Shown: positions 24,862 through 34,016, numbered from the stretch's first letter. The stretch is DNA of 64,000 nucleotides from Streptomyces sp. LX-29 (GCF_029541745.1 NZ_CP089746.1:8007559-8071558); one strand, 5' to 3'. Program-made: numbers and translations. Notes: a model not told the origin generated them from the sequence alone.

Positions 24862-26361
24862 ATGCGCATCCGTGCGCTCTGTACCACCGCCGTCAGCCTC
24901 GCCGCCGTACTGACCGGCGGCGTCGCCACCGCCGTGGACGGCCCGCGGCCGAACGCGGACGGCGCCCGGCCCCACGCGGCCAAGGCGCCGGCGTCCGTGC
25001 GGGAGGACTTCGACGGCGACGGCTACCAGGACCTCGTCACCGCCGCCCCGGGCGGCGCCGTCGCCGGGCGCGCCGAGGCCGGCTACATCGTCGTCAGCTA
25101 CGGGTCGGCGACCGGTCTCAAGGCCGCGCGCACCACCGTGATCAGCCAGAACACCGCGGGGGTGCCCGACGCCGCGGAGAGCCAGGACCACTTCGGCCAG
25201 CGGCTGGCCGCCCGTGACCTCGACGGGGACGGCCTCACCGACCTCGCCGTGGCCTCGGACGAGCGACTGGACGGCATCGGCAACCACGGCTCCGTGACGG
25301 TGCTGTGGGGCCGCCGGGGCGGCCTCAGCGGCAAGGGCGCCGCGGCCGTCCAGGCACCGGCCGGCTCCAGCGGCTGGTGGGTCGGCGACGACCTCACCGC
25401 GGGCGACTTCGACGGCGACGGCCGCTCCGACCTGTTCATGCGGCACGGCGCCGACGGCGAGCAGCGCTCCGTGCTCTTCGGCCCGTTCGACCGGTCCGGG
25501 GCGCCCGCCAGGGAACAGCGGCTCAACATGTTCTTCTCCGACAACGACCTGTGGATGGTCACCGCGGGCGACATGACCGGCGACGGCATCGACGACCTCG
25601 CCACCTTCTACGCGTTCGAGGAGCACGCCGAGGGCGGCAGGTTCTGGCGCGGCACCCCCTCGGGCCTCTCCACGGAGCCCACCCCGCTCGGCTCGGCGGC
25701 GGCCGCCACGGTCGGCGACTTCGACCGCGACGGCAAGGGCGACCTGGCGACCCGGGTGGTCCCGGGCGGCATCCTGGAGGACCTGCCCTACGACGCCGGC
25801 ACCGTCAAGATCTATTACGGGACGTCCAGCGGCCCCAGCAGGACCCGGACCACCACCATCACCCAGAACACCGCCGGCGTTCCGGGAACCAGCGAGAAGG
25901 GCGACCAGTTCGGCGCCCGACTGGACGCCGGCGACGTCACCGGCGACGGCTACGCGGACCTCGCCGTCGGCGTGCCCTTCGAGGCTGTCGGGAGCAAGTC
26001 GGCGGCCGGTTCGGTGGTGCTGCTCAAGGGTGGCCGCGGCGGTCTCCGCGGCACCGGCGCACAGGCATTCGACCAGGACACGCGAGGCGTTCCGGGTGTC
26101 GCCGAGGCCGGTGACCGCTTCGGCGGCGCCGTTCGGCTGCTGGATGTGACCAAGGACGGCAAGGCCGAGCTGGCCGTCTCCGCCCCCCGTGAGAACCGCA
26201 CCGGATCCGTGTGGTCGCTGCGCGGCACCGCCGCCGGCCTCACCGCGACCGGCTCCGTCGCCCTGAGCCCCGCGGACGTGCACGCCCCCACCGGGACCGG
26301 CGACTTCGGTTCCCGCTTCGCCAACGAGAACGACGTCTTCCTCTACCCGCCGAGCTCCTGA
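24862..26361 (+). CDS. Secreted FG-GAP/VCBS beta-propeller protein
   Basis: A 499-aa protein, MRIRALCTTAVSLAAVLTGG. A Sec signal (hydrophobic residues 8-25, cleavage likely after VATA) is followed by six to seven FG-GAP repeats, each with a calcium-binding D-x-D-x-D-G loop: DFDGDGYQDLV, DLDGDGLTDLAV, DFDGDGRSDLF, DMTGDGIDDLAT, DFDRDGKGDLAT, DVTGDGYADLAV and DVTKDGKAELAV. This predicts an integrin-alpha-like propeller outside the cell. Many Streptomyces have such proteins; their ligands are unknown. ATG 24862 follows TGGGAGGAAC. Confidence 0.9.
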   Translation: MRIRALCTTAVSLAAVLTGGVATAVDGPRPNADGARPHAAKAPASVREDFDGDGYQDLVTAAPGGAVAGRAEAGYIVVSYGSATGLKAARTTVISQNTAGVPDAAESQDHFGQRLAARDLDGDGLTDLAVASDERLDGIGNHGSVTVLWGRRGGLSGKGAAAVQAPAGSSGWWVGDDLTAGDFDGDGRSDLFMRHGADGEQRSVLFGPFDRSGAPAREQRLNMFFSDNDLWMVTAGDMTGDGIDDLATFYAFEEHAEGGRFWRGTPSGLSTEPTPLGSAAAATVGDFDRDGKGDLATRVVPGGILEDLPYDAGTVKIYYGTSSGPSRTRTTTITQNTAGVPGTSEKGDQFGARLDAGDVTGDGYADLAVGVPFEAVGSKSAAGSVVLLKGGRGGLRGTGAQAFDQDTRGVPGVAEAGDRFGGAVRLLDVTKDGKAELAVSAPRENRTGSVWSLRGTAAGLTATGSVALSPADVHAPTGTGDFGSRFANENDVFLYPPSS

Positions 26362-26368
26362 GCCCGGG

Positions 26369-26482
26369 CTCACCGGGTGAGCGACCCGAAGCCGCTCACC
26401 CGGTGAGGGCCGGACACCGCTCACCCGGTGAGTACCCGGAACCGCTCACCGGGTGAGCACCCGACACCACTCACCCGGTGAG
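26369..26482. repeat. Array of five CTCACCSGGTGAG dyads
   Basis: Perfect 13-bp dyads (6-bp arms, one central base) at 26369-26381, 26395-26407, 26420-26432, 26445-26457 and 26470-26482, with steps of 26, 25, 25 and 25 bp. The central base is G, C, C, G, C. Spacers of 12-13 bp are also similar (CGACCCGAAGCCG, GGCCGGACACCG, TACCCGGAACCG). The array starts eight bases after the FG-GAP stop and ends 154 bp before the next gene. Confidence 0.9.
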
Positions 26483-26635
26483 CCCACACCACGACCCGCC
26501 TCCTGCCTTCCACCCCCGCCTTCGCGGTGGCCCGCCGAGGGCACCCCGCGAAGCGACCCCGGCAGTACGCTGATCATCTCGCCGTAGTGCGAAGTGGAAA
26601 CCGTTCTACGTTCACTCAGTTGGGGGTTGGTTGTC

Positions 26636-28981
26636 ATGGCGGACACGCTTACGTCCGCGGTTCCGGGTGCGGGGGGCGTCGCGGATCGGAGCCGTCTGGA
26701 GGTGCTGGCGTCGGTCGAACGGCGCGTGCTGTGGCTGTCGACGGCGATCATCGACCACGCCAATCGGGTGCGCCCCAACCCGGACGGGCTGAAGGTCGGT
26801 GGTCACCAGGCGTCCTCCGCGTCGATGGTCTCCATCATGACGTCGCTGTGGTTCCACGACCTCGACGCGCGGGACCGCGTGTCGGTCAAACCGCACGCCT
26901 CGCCGGTGCTGCACGCGATCAACTACCTGCTGGGCGAGTTGGACGAGCGCTACCTGACCACGCTGCGGTCCTTCGGCGGCCTGCAGAGCTACCCCAGCCG
27001 CCTCAAGGACCCCGACCCGGCGGACTATTCCACCGGGTCGGTCGGCATCGGCGCCACCGCGCCGATCTGGGGAGCCATCGCCCGCCGCTATGTGGAGGGC
27101 CACTTCGGCGGAGCGGGGACCGGGCGGCAGTACTCCCTGATCGGTGACGCCGAACTGGACGAGGGCGCCTGCTGGGAGGCGCTGCAGGACCCGGCGGTCG
27201 CGGGGCTGGGGGAGGTGGTGTGGATCGTCGACCTCAACCGGCAGTCCCTGGACCGCGTCGTTCCCGAGATCGCCGCGGGCCGGCTGGAGGGGATGTTCAC
27301 CGCCGCCGGCTGGCAGGTGATCACGCTCAAGTACGGACGACTGCTGCAGGAGCTGTTCACCCGCCCGGGCGGTGCCGAGCTGCGCACCCGGCTGGACACC
27401 ATGGGAAACCCCGAGTACCAGCGGCTGCTGCGCTGCACGCCCGAGCAGTTGCGCGAGCGCCTGCCCGGCACCGGTACGACGGCCGAGCCCATCGCCCGGC
27501 TCCTGTCCGCACTCGACGACGCGACGCTGCACGCGGCGCTGCGCAACCTCGGAGGCCATGACCTCCAGGCCCTGCTCCATGCGTACGACGGCATCGACGA
27601 CACCCGCCCCACCGTCATCTTCGCCTACACCGTGAAGGGGCACGGCCTGCACAGCGAGGGCCATCCGCAGAACCACTCCTCGCTGATGTCGGCCGAGCAG
27701 ATGCGGGAGCTCGCCGCCCGCCTGGGCACCGACCTCGACGCCCCGTGGACCGCCTTCCCGGCGGACAGCCCGGAGGCCGAGCTGTGCGCCCGCACCGCCG
27801 CACGGCTGCGCCGCCCCGCCTTCCCGCCCCGGGAGCCGCCGGCCGTGCCCACCGACATCGGTCGCACCCCCACCGGCACCGGCAACACCCAGCAGGCGCT
27901 GGGCCGTGTCCTGCTCGACCTCACCCGCCAGGCCCCCGAGGCGGCCGGGCGCATCGTCACGGTGAGCCCGGATGTCAGCTCCTCCACCAACCTGGGCGGC
28001 TGGCTCAACAAGATCAAGGTGTGGTCCCCCACGGAGCGGCCGGACTGGTTCGCCGACGACGCTGAGACCATCCTGCACTGGCGGGAACACCCCACCGGAC
28101 AGCACATAGAGCTGGGCATCGCCGAGACCAACCTCGTCGGACTGCTCGGAGAGCTGGGCACCACCTGGAGCCGCTGGAGTCAGCCACTGCTGCCCATCGG
28201 TGTCCTGTACGACCCCTTCGTCAACCGGGCCCTGGAGCCGTGGTCCTTCGGCATCTACGCCGGAGGCCAGTCGATCCTGGTCGGCACCCCCTCCGGGGTG
28301 ACCCTCGCCCCCGAGGGTGGCGCGCACCAGTCCATCACCACCCCGTCGCTGGGCATCGAGCAGCCCGGGTGCGTCAGCTACGAACCCGCCTTCGTCATCG
28401 ACACCGAGTGGTGCCTGCTCGCCTCCCTCGCCCAGCTGGGCCGCCCCGACGGGCAGTCGGCGTATCTGCGCCTGTCCACCCGCCCCGTCGACCAGCAGCT
28501 CGCCGCGGTACCCGCCGACCCCGCCGCCCGCGAGCGCCGCCGCCGTCAGAGCGTCGCCGGCGCCTACGCCCTCCGCCGCCGCTCCCGGCCGGTGCTGACC
28601 ATCGCGGCGATGGGGGCCACCGTCCCCGAGGCGCTCGCCGCGGCCGAGCGCCTCGACGCCCTCGGCCACCCGACGGACGTCGTCTGCGTCACCAGCCCGG
28701 ATCTGCTCTTCCGTGCGACGCGGGCGCGGCGAGGGCGTGAGGAGGGCCCGTCCTGGATCCTCGACCAGGTCTTCCCCGCCGACCGGGCCACCCCGCTGGT
28801 CACCGTCGTGGACGGCCACCCGCACACCCTGGCCTTCCTCGGCACGGTCAACAACGTGCCGGTGCAGACACTGGGTGTGTCGCGCTTCGGCCAGAGCGGC
28901 ACCATCGACGACGTCTACCGCTACCACGGCATCGACGCCGACTCCATCGTCGGCGCCGCCCTGGACCTCGCCGACCTCTGA
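26636..28981 (+). CDS. Transketolase-like / pyruvate dehydrogenase E1-type thiamine-PP enzyme
   Basis: A 781-aa protein, MADTLTSAVPGAGGVADRSR. It follows the homodimeric E1 (AceE) plan: KVGGHQASSASMVSIMTSLW near residue 59, the thiamine-PP motif GDAELDEGACWEAL with DLNRQSLD, FAYTVKGHGLHSEGHPQNHS near residue 330, a central pyrimidine-binding domain with HIELGIAETNLVGLLGELG, and a C-terminal domain. It is about 100 residues shorter than usual AceE and lacks an adjacent E2 or E3 gene. The substrate may be a different 2-oxo acid. The ATG at 26636 comes 153 bp after the dyad array, which may regulate it. Confidence 0.82.
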   Translation: MADTLTSAVPGAGGVADRSRLEVLASVERRVLWLSTAIIDHANRVRPNPDGLKVGGHQASSASMVSIMTSLWFHDLDARDRVSVKPHASPVLHAINYLLGELDERYLTTLRSFGGLQSYPSRLKDPDPADYSTGSVGIGATAPIWGAIARRYVEGHFGGAGTGRQYSLIGDAELDEGACWEALQDPAVAGLGEVVWIVDLNRQSLDRVVPEIAAGRLEGMFTAAGWQVITLKYGRLLQELFTRPGGAELRTRLDTMGNPEYQRLLRCTPEQLRERLPGTGTTAEPIARLLSALDDATLHAALRNLGGHDLQALLHAYDGIDDTRPTVIFAYTVKGHGLHSEGHPQNHSSLMSAEQMRELAARLGTDLDAPWTAFPADSPEAELCARTAARLRRPAFPPREPPAVPTDIGRTPTGTGNTQQALGRVLLDLTRQAPEAAGRIVTVSPDVSSSTNLGGWLNKIKVWSPTERPDWFADDAETILHWREHPTGQHIELGIAETNLVGLLGELGTTWSRWSQPLLPIGVLYDPFVNRALEPWSFGIYAGGQSILVGTPSGVTLAPEGGAHQSITTPSLGIEQPGCVSYEPAFVIDTEWCLLASLAQLGRPDGQSAYLRLSTRPVDQQLAAVPADPAARERRRRQSVAGAYALRRRSRPVLTIAAMGATVPEALAAAERLDALGHPTDVVCVTSPDLLFRATRARRGREEGPSWILDQVFPADRATPLVTVVDGHPHTLAFLGTVNNVPVQTLGVSRFGQSGTIDDVYRYHGIDADSIVGAALDLADL

Positions 28982-29272
28982 CCGTACGCCTCCGGTGCCG
29001 GATCGGCGCCTCGTCCCGTCCGCGGGTACGGGACGCCGATCCCGCCGTCGCCGGGGCGACGCCAGCCGGCCGCCGCCAGGCACTCGCCGGTCACCCGCGG
29101 GGTTCCCGCCGTGTCAAGTCGAGACGGCACGCATTGCTCCATACGGGGTGAATGCGCATATCTGTCCGCTGAGCGGATGACGCGCCCCCGAGGCGGCGAC
29201 AGAGTGGCCTTGAGGGGGCGCGACCCGCTCCGAAGTCGGGCCGCGGCTTTCCGACCATGACGGAGGCGGCAC

Positions 29273-30004
29273 ATGTCCGAGAATCAGCGGGAAGGCCAGC
29301 CTGGCGCCCTGTCCACCCCCGACTGCGGCGACAAGGACGACGGCGACAGGTTCTACCTCTGGCTCAAGGTGAAGAACTGGTCGCAGAAGCCGCTCGGCTC
29401 CTGCAACCCCATCATGAGGCTTTACGGGAAACCGGAGTGCGCCGTGATGAGCGGCGGAGCGGACGACGACCTCCTGCTGGTCCCCACCGCGCGCGTCAAG
29501 GGAATCGAGTGCCGCGACGTCTGGAACACTCCCGACCTTCACTACTGGAACACCGCGTGGGAATACGTGGAACTCAAGATGAGCGCCGCCGGAACCGGCC
29601 TGGGGATCAACTCGGCGGCCGACCGAACCGAGGACCAACTGCACATCCACATGGTCGCGTTCAACCCCTACGCACGGGACCATCTGGAGAAGAACGTGAG
29701 CAAGCTCGCCACCAAACCGGATGACTGGGCGAACAAGGTTCTCCTCGTGCCGGGCCACGACCCCAAGGGATCACAGGATCGCTCCTATCGGGGGCTCTAC
29801 ATCAAGGAGTCCATCCCCGAGAAGGACAACCTCTTCTACCTTCTGGCCAAGCACGTGCCCGGCGCGGCCAACCGCATGGCAGGACAAACGCTGATCGTGA
29901 TTCCGGGATCGCAGAATCCCGGATTCTACGTGCTGAACAGCGAGCCGACCCTGAGCCCCGGCCCCGGAACCGGCACCTGCGACTACATCCTCAGGTGCAA
30001 GTAG
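29273..30004 (+). CDS. CDP-diacylglycerol diphosphatase-like (Cdh) protein
   Basis: A 243-aa protein, MSENQREGQPGALSTPDCGD. The key block is GINSAADRTEDQLHIHMVAF (residues 111-130) with H124 and H126, matching the QLHIH motif of E. coli Cdh, which cleaves CDP-diacylglycerol to phosphatidic acid and CMP and belongs to a HIT-like group. Unlike E. coli Cdh there is no N-terminal membrane anchor. Codon use is slightly less GC-extreme than that of its neighbours. ATG 29273 follows CGGAGGCGGC. It stands alone between unrelated genes, and such proteins are uncommon in Streptomyces. Confidence 0.72.
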   Translation: MSENQREGQPGALSTPDCGDKDDGDRFYLWLKVKNWSQKPLGSCNPIMRLYGKPECAVMSGGADDDLLLVPTARVKGIECRDVWNTPDLHYWNTAWEYVELKMSAAGTGLGINSAADRTEDQLHIHMVAFNPYARDHLEKNVSKLATKPDDWANKVLLVPGHDPKGSQDRSYRGLYIKESIPEKDNLFYLLAKHVPGAANRMAGQTLIVIPGSQNPGFYVLNSEPTLSPGPGTGTCDYILRCK

Positions 30005-30060
30005 CCGCACCCGCCGCGGCAGCGGGCGCATGCTCCCGGGCGTTCGGTTGAGGGCGCCTC

Positions 30061-30737
30061 CTAGCGCGGTGTTCCGGGCCGGGGTCGGGTGAGCAGGTTG
30101 TGGTCGAGGGCCTTGATGACGGCGTGGGTGCGGTCGTTGACATCGAGTTTGGCGTAGACGCGAAGCAGGTGGGTCTTGACGGTCGCTTCGCCGATGGTGA
30201 GCCGGGTGGCGATCCGGGTGTTGGTGAGGCCGTCGGCGACGGCGTGCAGGATGTCGGTTTCGCGCGGGGTCAGCGCGGGGGGCGTGGGTTGGCGTATACG
30301 GGCCGTGAGGCGTTGGGCGACGCGGGGGGCGAGCACGGTTTCGCCGCGGGCCGCGGAGTGCACGGCGTCGGTGAGTTGTTCGCGTGTGGTGTCCTTGAGG
30401 AGGTAGACGATGGCCCCCGCCTCCACGGCACGTTCGATTTCGACGTCGGTCTCATACGTGGTCAGGATCAGCACCCGAGTGCCGGCGTCCCCGGCGACGA
30501 TCTCGGCGGTGGCGGATGTTCCGTCGAGCACGGGCATCCGCAGGTCGAGGGGGCCACGTCGGGTCGTAGCCGCTGAACGAGCTCGACACCGGCGCGACCG
30601 TCGCCGGCCTCGCCGACGATGTCGATGCTGGGCTCCGAGGCGAGGAGGGCGATGACGCCGGCGCGCATGACGGTGTGGTCGTCGACGACGACGATGCGGA
30701 CGGTGTCTCGTGCGGAGTCCCGCGTCGTGTCTGCCAT
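30061..30737 (-). pseudogene. NarL/LuxR-type response regulator, frameshifted
   Basis: From ATG 30737 the frame gives MADTTRDSARDTVRIVVVDD, then HTVMRAGVIALLASEPSIDI, a normal receiver start, up to LRPDVA. At the G-run 30549-30553 the frame breaks; the next frame carries on with DLRMPVLDGTSATAEIVAGD, the Lys of YLLKDTTREQL and a LuxR HTH (LTPRETDILHAVADGLTNTR, then VKTHLLRVYAKLDV) to the stop at 30061. One added base would restore a 225-aa protein. It may be a real mutation or a homopolymer sequencing error. It begins one base after the stop of the chimeric gene upstream, as in a kinase-regulator operon. Confidence 0.85.
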
Positions 30738-30738
30738 G

Positions 30739-31278
30739 TCATTCCCGGCCCTTCGTGGGGAGGTGGGCGAGGAGGCGGGTGCCTTCGCCGGGGGAGCCGC
30801 CGGTCTCCTCGATCCGCAGACGGGGGTGGGCGGCCTGGGCCTCGGCCGTCTGCGCGCGCAGCGGCTCGACGTGCTTCTTGCCGTCCAACTCGGGGCCCTT
30901 CAAGGTCACATCGACCCGCATCGCCGTGCCGTCGGCGGAGCGCACCGGCGCGGCCACCGAGAGGACTTCAGGCAGGCCCCGCATGCGCTGGGACACCTCG
31001 TGTGCGGCGGCCCGGGCGGCGGCCTGATCCAGGCGCCCGGTGCCGGGCCTGGCAGTGATCAGTACCCGTTCCAGCGGCTTCTGCTCCAGACCCCCCTCGG
31101 CCGCCATGGCCTCGCCCCGACCCGCCTCGCCGATGCGGAAGTCCTCACTGCTCGCCGCGTTGACACCGGCGCTCATCCCGGCGCCGAGGCACAGAGCGAC
31201 GAAGAGGAACCAGCCGGCGATGGCGCGCCAGGGATGTCCAGCGCTCCATCGGGCCATGCGTACAAGGAGATTGGTCAT
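30739..31278 (-). pseudogene. MMPL transporter N terminus fused to histidine-kinase tail (deletion remnant)
   Basis: ATG 31278 opens a 179-aa frame. Residues 1-155 (MTNLLVRMARWSAGHPWRAI, a membrane segment, then ASSEDFRIGEAGRGEAMAAE and the periplasmic loop) match the first 150-160 residues of MMPL-family exporters, which normally run to about 700 residues with 11-12 membrane segments. At the RIEETGG residues the match stops and the last 17 (SPGEGTRLLAHLPTKGRE) look like the end of a NarL-type sensor kinase. The natural order in relatives is MMPL, kinase, response regulator, so an internal deletion of roughly 3 kb joining the two genes is the simplest explanation. Confidence 0.72.
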
Positions 31279-31316
31279 GCGTTCATGCTGGTCGGCGGGG
31301 TGCCGCGGCCGACAGC

Positions 31317-32300
31317 CTAGACCGGTGGAACCTGTTGTCCACCGATCGGTGGACCCGACCATGAAGCGGAAGCGCCGTCCGCCGGACCGGAGGTCTCGGA
31401 GCCTACTCTCGCCGCCGCGGCCAGGTAGGCCAGCACCAGGGGCCGCTCGTCGTCCCGGCGGGCGGCCACCGCCAGATGGGAGGGGGAGATGCCGCGGACC
31501 GGTACGGCGATCACATGGTCTCGGACGAGCAGTGGAGCGTTACCGGTGGCCAGCAGCGCCACACCCTGGCCGTTGGCGACGGCCTCATGGGTCTCTTCGG
31601 CGCTGGCCACCACGCCGCCTATCCGTGGCGCGTGGCCACCTCGGGCGTCCAGGGCCAGCCAGTAGTCCCGCAGCGGGCCGGCCTCCGGGGGAAGGGCGAG
31701 GAAGGGCTCGTTGAGGAGATCGGCGAAGTCCACCGCTCCCTCGCGATCGGCCGCGGCCCGCTCCGCCAGGGGGTGCCCCAGCGGGAGCGCCACCAGGCGT
31801 GGTTCCCGGGCAACGACGACGTACCGGTAGCGGTGGCCGTCGGGGAGGGGAAGCCAGACGAAGGCGACATCGCTGGAACCGTCCGCCAGCCCGGCGCCGG
31901 GGTCGGCCCAGTTGACCTGCCGCAGGACGGGGCGTGCGTCCGGGTGCTGGGAGACCAGCCGGGTCCTCAGGGCGGGCAGCAGCCCGCGGCCTGGGCTGGT
32001 GGACATGCCGATCACCAGCGTGTGGCGCTCGGCGGCCCTGGCCTCCTCCACCGCCGCCGCGGCGGCCTCCCACGCGGCCAGTACGCCGCGGGCGTGCGGC
32101 AGCAGGGCTTCCCCTACCGCGGTCAGCCGCACCGCCCTCCGGTCCCGGTGGAACAGCCTCGCGTCCAACTGCTTCTCCAGCATCCGTATCTGCTTGCTGA
32201 GCGCGGGCTGGGAGACGAACAGCCGCTCGGCCGCCCGCGTGAAGCTCAACTCCTCGGCGATCGCGGCGAAGTAGCGCAGATCGCGTCCATGGACATCCAT
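31317..32300 (-). CDS. LysR-family regulator, divergent from an SDR gene
   Basis: A 327-aa protein, MDVHGRDLRYFAAIAEELSF. The HTH is TRAAERLFVSQPALSKQIRM, followed by LEKQLDARLFHRDRRAVRLT, a textbook LysR start. The effector domain has LVIGMSTSPGRGLLPALRTR and ANGQGVALLATGNA. The last 30 residues (SETSGPADGASASWSGPPIG) look disordered. It is divergent from the SDR gene at 32409 with ATAACTCATGGCTAT in the gap, and probably controls that gene. The inducer is unknown. Confidence 0.9.
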   Translation of the reverse strand: MDVHGRDLRYFAAIAEELSFTRAAERLFVSQPALSKQIRMLEKQLDARLFHRDRRAVRLTAVGEALLPHARGVLAAWEAAAAAVEEARAAERHTLVIGMSTSPGRGLLPALRTRLVSQHPDARPVLRQVNWADPGAGLADGSSDVAFVWLPLPDGHRYRYVVVAREPRLVALPLGHPLAERAAADREGAVDFADLLNEPFLALPPEAGPLRDYWLALDARGGHAPRIGGVVASAEETHEAVANGQGVALLATGNAPLLVRDHVIAVPVRGISPSHLAVAARRDDERPLVLAYLAAAARVGSETSGPADGASASWSGPPIGGQQVPPV

Positions 32301-32313
32301 AACTCATGGCTAT
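32299..32313. promoter_or_regulatory. T-N11-A LysR box
   Basis: ATAACTCATGGCTAT (32299-32313) is a T-N11-A dyad (ATA with TAT, spacer 9) overlapping the LysR start and 96 bp before the SDR gene, the usual place for a LysR recognition site. Confidence 0.45.
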
Positions 32314-32408
32314 CACAACAGATCTTGGACGCGATCGTTGATCACGACGAAGGATGGGGGCTGTCGGCGGGGAGGTCCCGGACGACGGTGGACGAGGGAG
32401 ACGAAGAG

Positions 32409-33254
32409 ATGACCGAGAACAGCAAGGTCTGGCTGGTCACCGGCGCGAGCAGCGGTTTCGGGCGAGCCATCGCCGAGGCCGCCCTCGCCGCCGGTGACAC
32501 GGTGATCGGTACGGCCCGACGGCCCGAGGCGCTGGCCGACCTGGTCGCCGCGCACCCCGACCGGGTGGAGGCGATCAGCCTGGATGTCACCGACGGCGAG
32601 CGGATCGACGCGGTGGCCGGTGACGTTCTGGCTCGCTACGGGAGGGTGGACGTGCTGGTGAACAACGCCGGCCGCACCCAGGTGGGTGCCTTCGAGGAGA
32701 CCACCGACCAGGAGCTCCGCGACCTGTTCGAGCTGCACGTTTTCGGACCGGCACGGCTGACGAGGGCGTTGCTGCCGCAGATGCGCGAGCGGGGCAGCGG
32801 ATCGATCGTCAACATCAGCAGCTTCGGCGGACAGATGTCCTTCGCCGGCTTCTCCGCGTACAGCGCCACCAAGGCGGCGCTGGAGCAACTGTCGGAGGGC
32901 CTGGCCGACGAGGTGGCCCCGTTCGGCATCAGGGTGCTCATCGTGGAGCCCGGGGCGTTCCGCACCAACCTGTTCGGCAAGGGCGCGGCCTACTTCTCCC
33001 AGGAACACCCGGCGTACGCGGAGAAGGTCGGCGCCACCCGGAAGCTGGTGCAGGGCGGCGACGGCACCCAGCCCGGAGACCCGGCGAAGGCCGCCGCGGC
33101 GATCCGGCTGGCCTTGGACGCCGAGAACACGCCGCTGCGGCTCGCCCTGGGCGGCGACGCGGTGGACTTCCTCGTCGGCCACCTGGACTCGGTGCGGGCC
33201 GAGCTCGCCGCGTGGGAGGAGGTCTCCCGGGGGACGGACTTCGACGCGCGGTGA
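32409..33254 (+). CDS. Short-chain dehydrogenase/reductase
   Basis: A 281-aa protein, MTENSKVWLVTGASSGFGRA. Classical SDR motifs are present: TGASSGFG (cofactor), NNAG in LVNNAGRTQVGAF, the active-site Ser in IVNISSFGGQMSF, and YSATK (YxxxK) in FSAYSATKAALEQ, then VEPGAFRTN. Arg pairs at TARRPEAL after strand 2 suggest NADP(H) preference. The nearest types are oxidoreductases of unknown substrate that are regulated by a divergent LysR, as here. ATG 32409 follows GACGAAGAG. Confidence 0.9.
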   Translation: MTENSKVWLVTGASSGFGRAIAEAALAAGDTVIGTARRPEALADLVAAHPDRVEAISLDVTDGERIDAVAGDVLARYGRVDVLVNNAGRTQVGAFEETTDQELRDLFELHVFGPARLTRALLPQMRERGSGSIVNISSFGGQMSFAGFSAYSATKAALEQLSEGLADEVAPFGIRVLIVEPGAFRTNLFGKGAAYFSQEHPAYAEKVGATRKLVQGGDGTQPGDPAKAAAAIRLALDAENTPLRLALGGDAVDFLVGHLDSVRAELAAWEEVSRGTDFDAR

Positions 33255-33370
33255 CGGTCCCGGGCGGCGCGGGACCCGTCGCTGCGGGCGGAATCCGCTG
33301 TGATCGACGTCGGGGAGTCCGGTGGAGTGGTTTTACGCTCGTGAAACACGTCTGACGGACAATCCGCAGC

Positions 33371-33820
33371 GTGAAGATCAGACAGGTCGCCTGGGAAGAC
33401 GCCGATGCGATGAGGCTGCGGGCGCGGCAGCGAGCCGAGATCGCCGTCCGCTATGGCACCGAGGACAGTGAGCCTGGTGTGGCGCCGTCCGCTGCGGACG
33501 TCGCGGTGTTCTTCCTCGCTCACGACCATGACGGCGTGGCCGTGGGGTGCGGAGGGCTGCGTGATCTCGGGGCGGGGGTGGGCGAGGTCAAGCGCATGTA
33601 CGTCGAGCCGGATCGGCGTGGCTCACACGTCGCGACGCTGGTTCTCCGCGCGCTGGAGGACTGGGCGCGCGCTCGGGGTTGGACCCGACTTCGGCTGGAG
33701 ACGGGAGACCGCCAGCCCGATGCCGTGCGCTTCTACAGCCGCTCCGGATATGAGCGGATCCCGAACTTCGGCGCGTACGCGGGCGTGGAGTCCTCGCTGT
33801 GCTTCGAGCGGCTGCTGTAG
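33371..33820 (+). CDS. GNAT-family acetyltransferase
   Basis: A 149-aa protein from GTG 33371, MKIRQVAWEDADAMRLRARQ. Motif A is VKRMYVEPDRRGSHVATLVL, in which the usual G-x-G/A is altered to GSHVA; the later RLRLETGDRQPDAVRFYSRS and GYERIPNFGAY are normal for this group, which resembles E. coli YjaB-type and PaiA-like proteins. The acetyl-CoA loop change may alter binding. It lies 116 bp after the SDR gene with its own AT-rich upstream sequence (TGGTTTTACGCTCGTGAAAC). Confidence 0.8.
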   Translation: MKIRQVAWEDADAMRLRARQRAEIAVRYGTEDSEPGVAPSAADVAVFFLAHDHDGVAVGCGGLRDLGAGVGEVKRMYVEPDRRGSHVATLVLRALEDWARARGWTRLRLETGDRQPDAVRFYSRSGYERIPNFGAYAGVESSLCFERLL

Positions 33821-34016
33821 CCGACACCGCCGCGTTGGTGGTGGACAGTGGTTCACCGCCGTGGTGTCACGGCCTCTGGTGGGGACGTCGCCTGACCCGG
33901 AGGCCGCGCCGTGGGGGAGGGCGGCTGGGAGGCTGATGGACGGCCGGCCCGCACCACCACCTCGGCCCCGACGGTTCCGGCCGGTTTCCCAGGGGAGAGG
34001 TGCTCGTGGGTGTGGG

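Noticed and set aside
26369..26482. CTCACCSGGTGAG array considered as CRISPR or a plain terminator
   Set aside because: Repeats are only 13 bp, spacers of 12-13 bp are similar to each other, and a one-base centre does not form a stable RNA hairpin; there are no cas genes.
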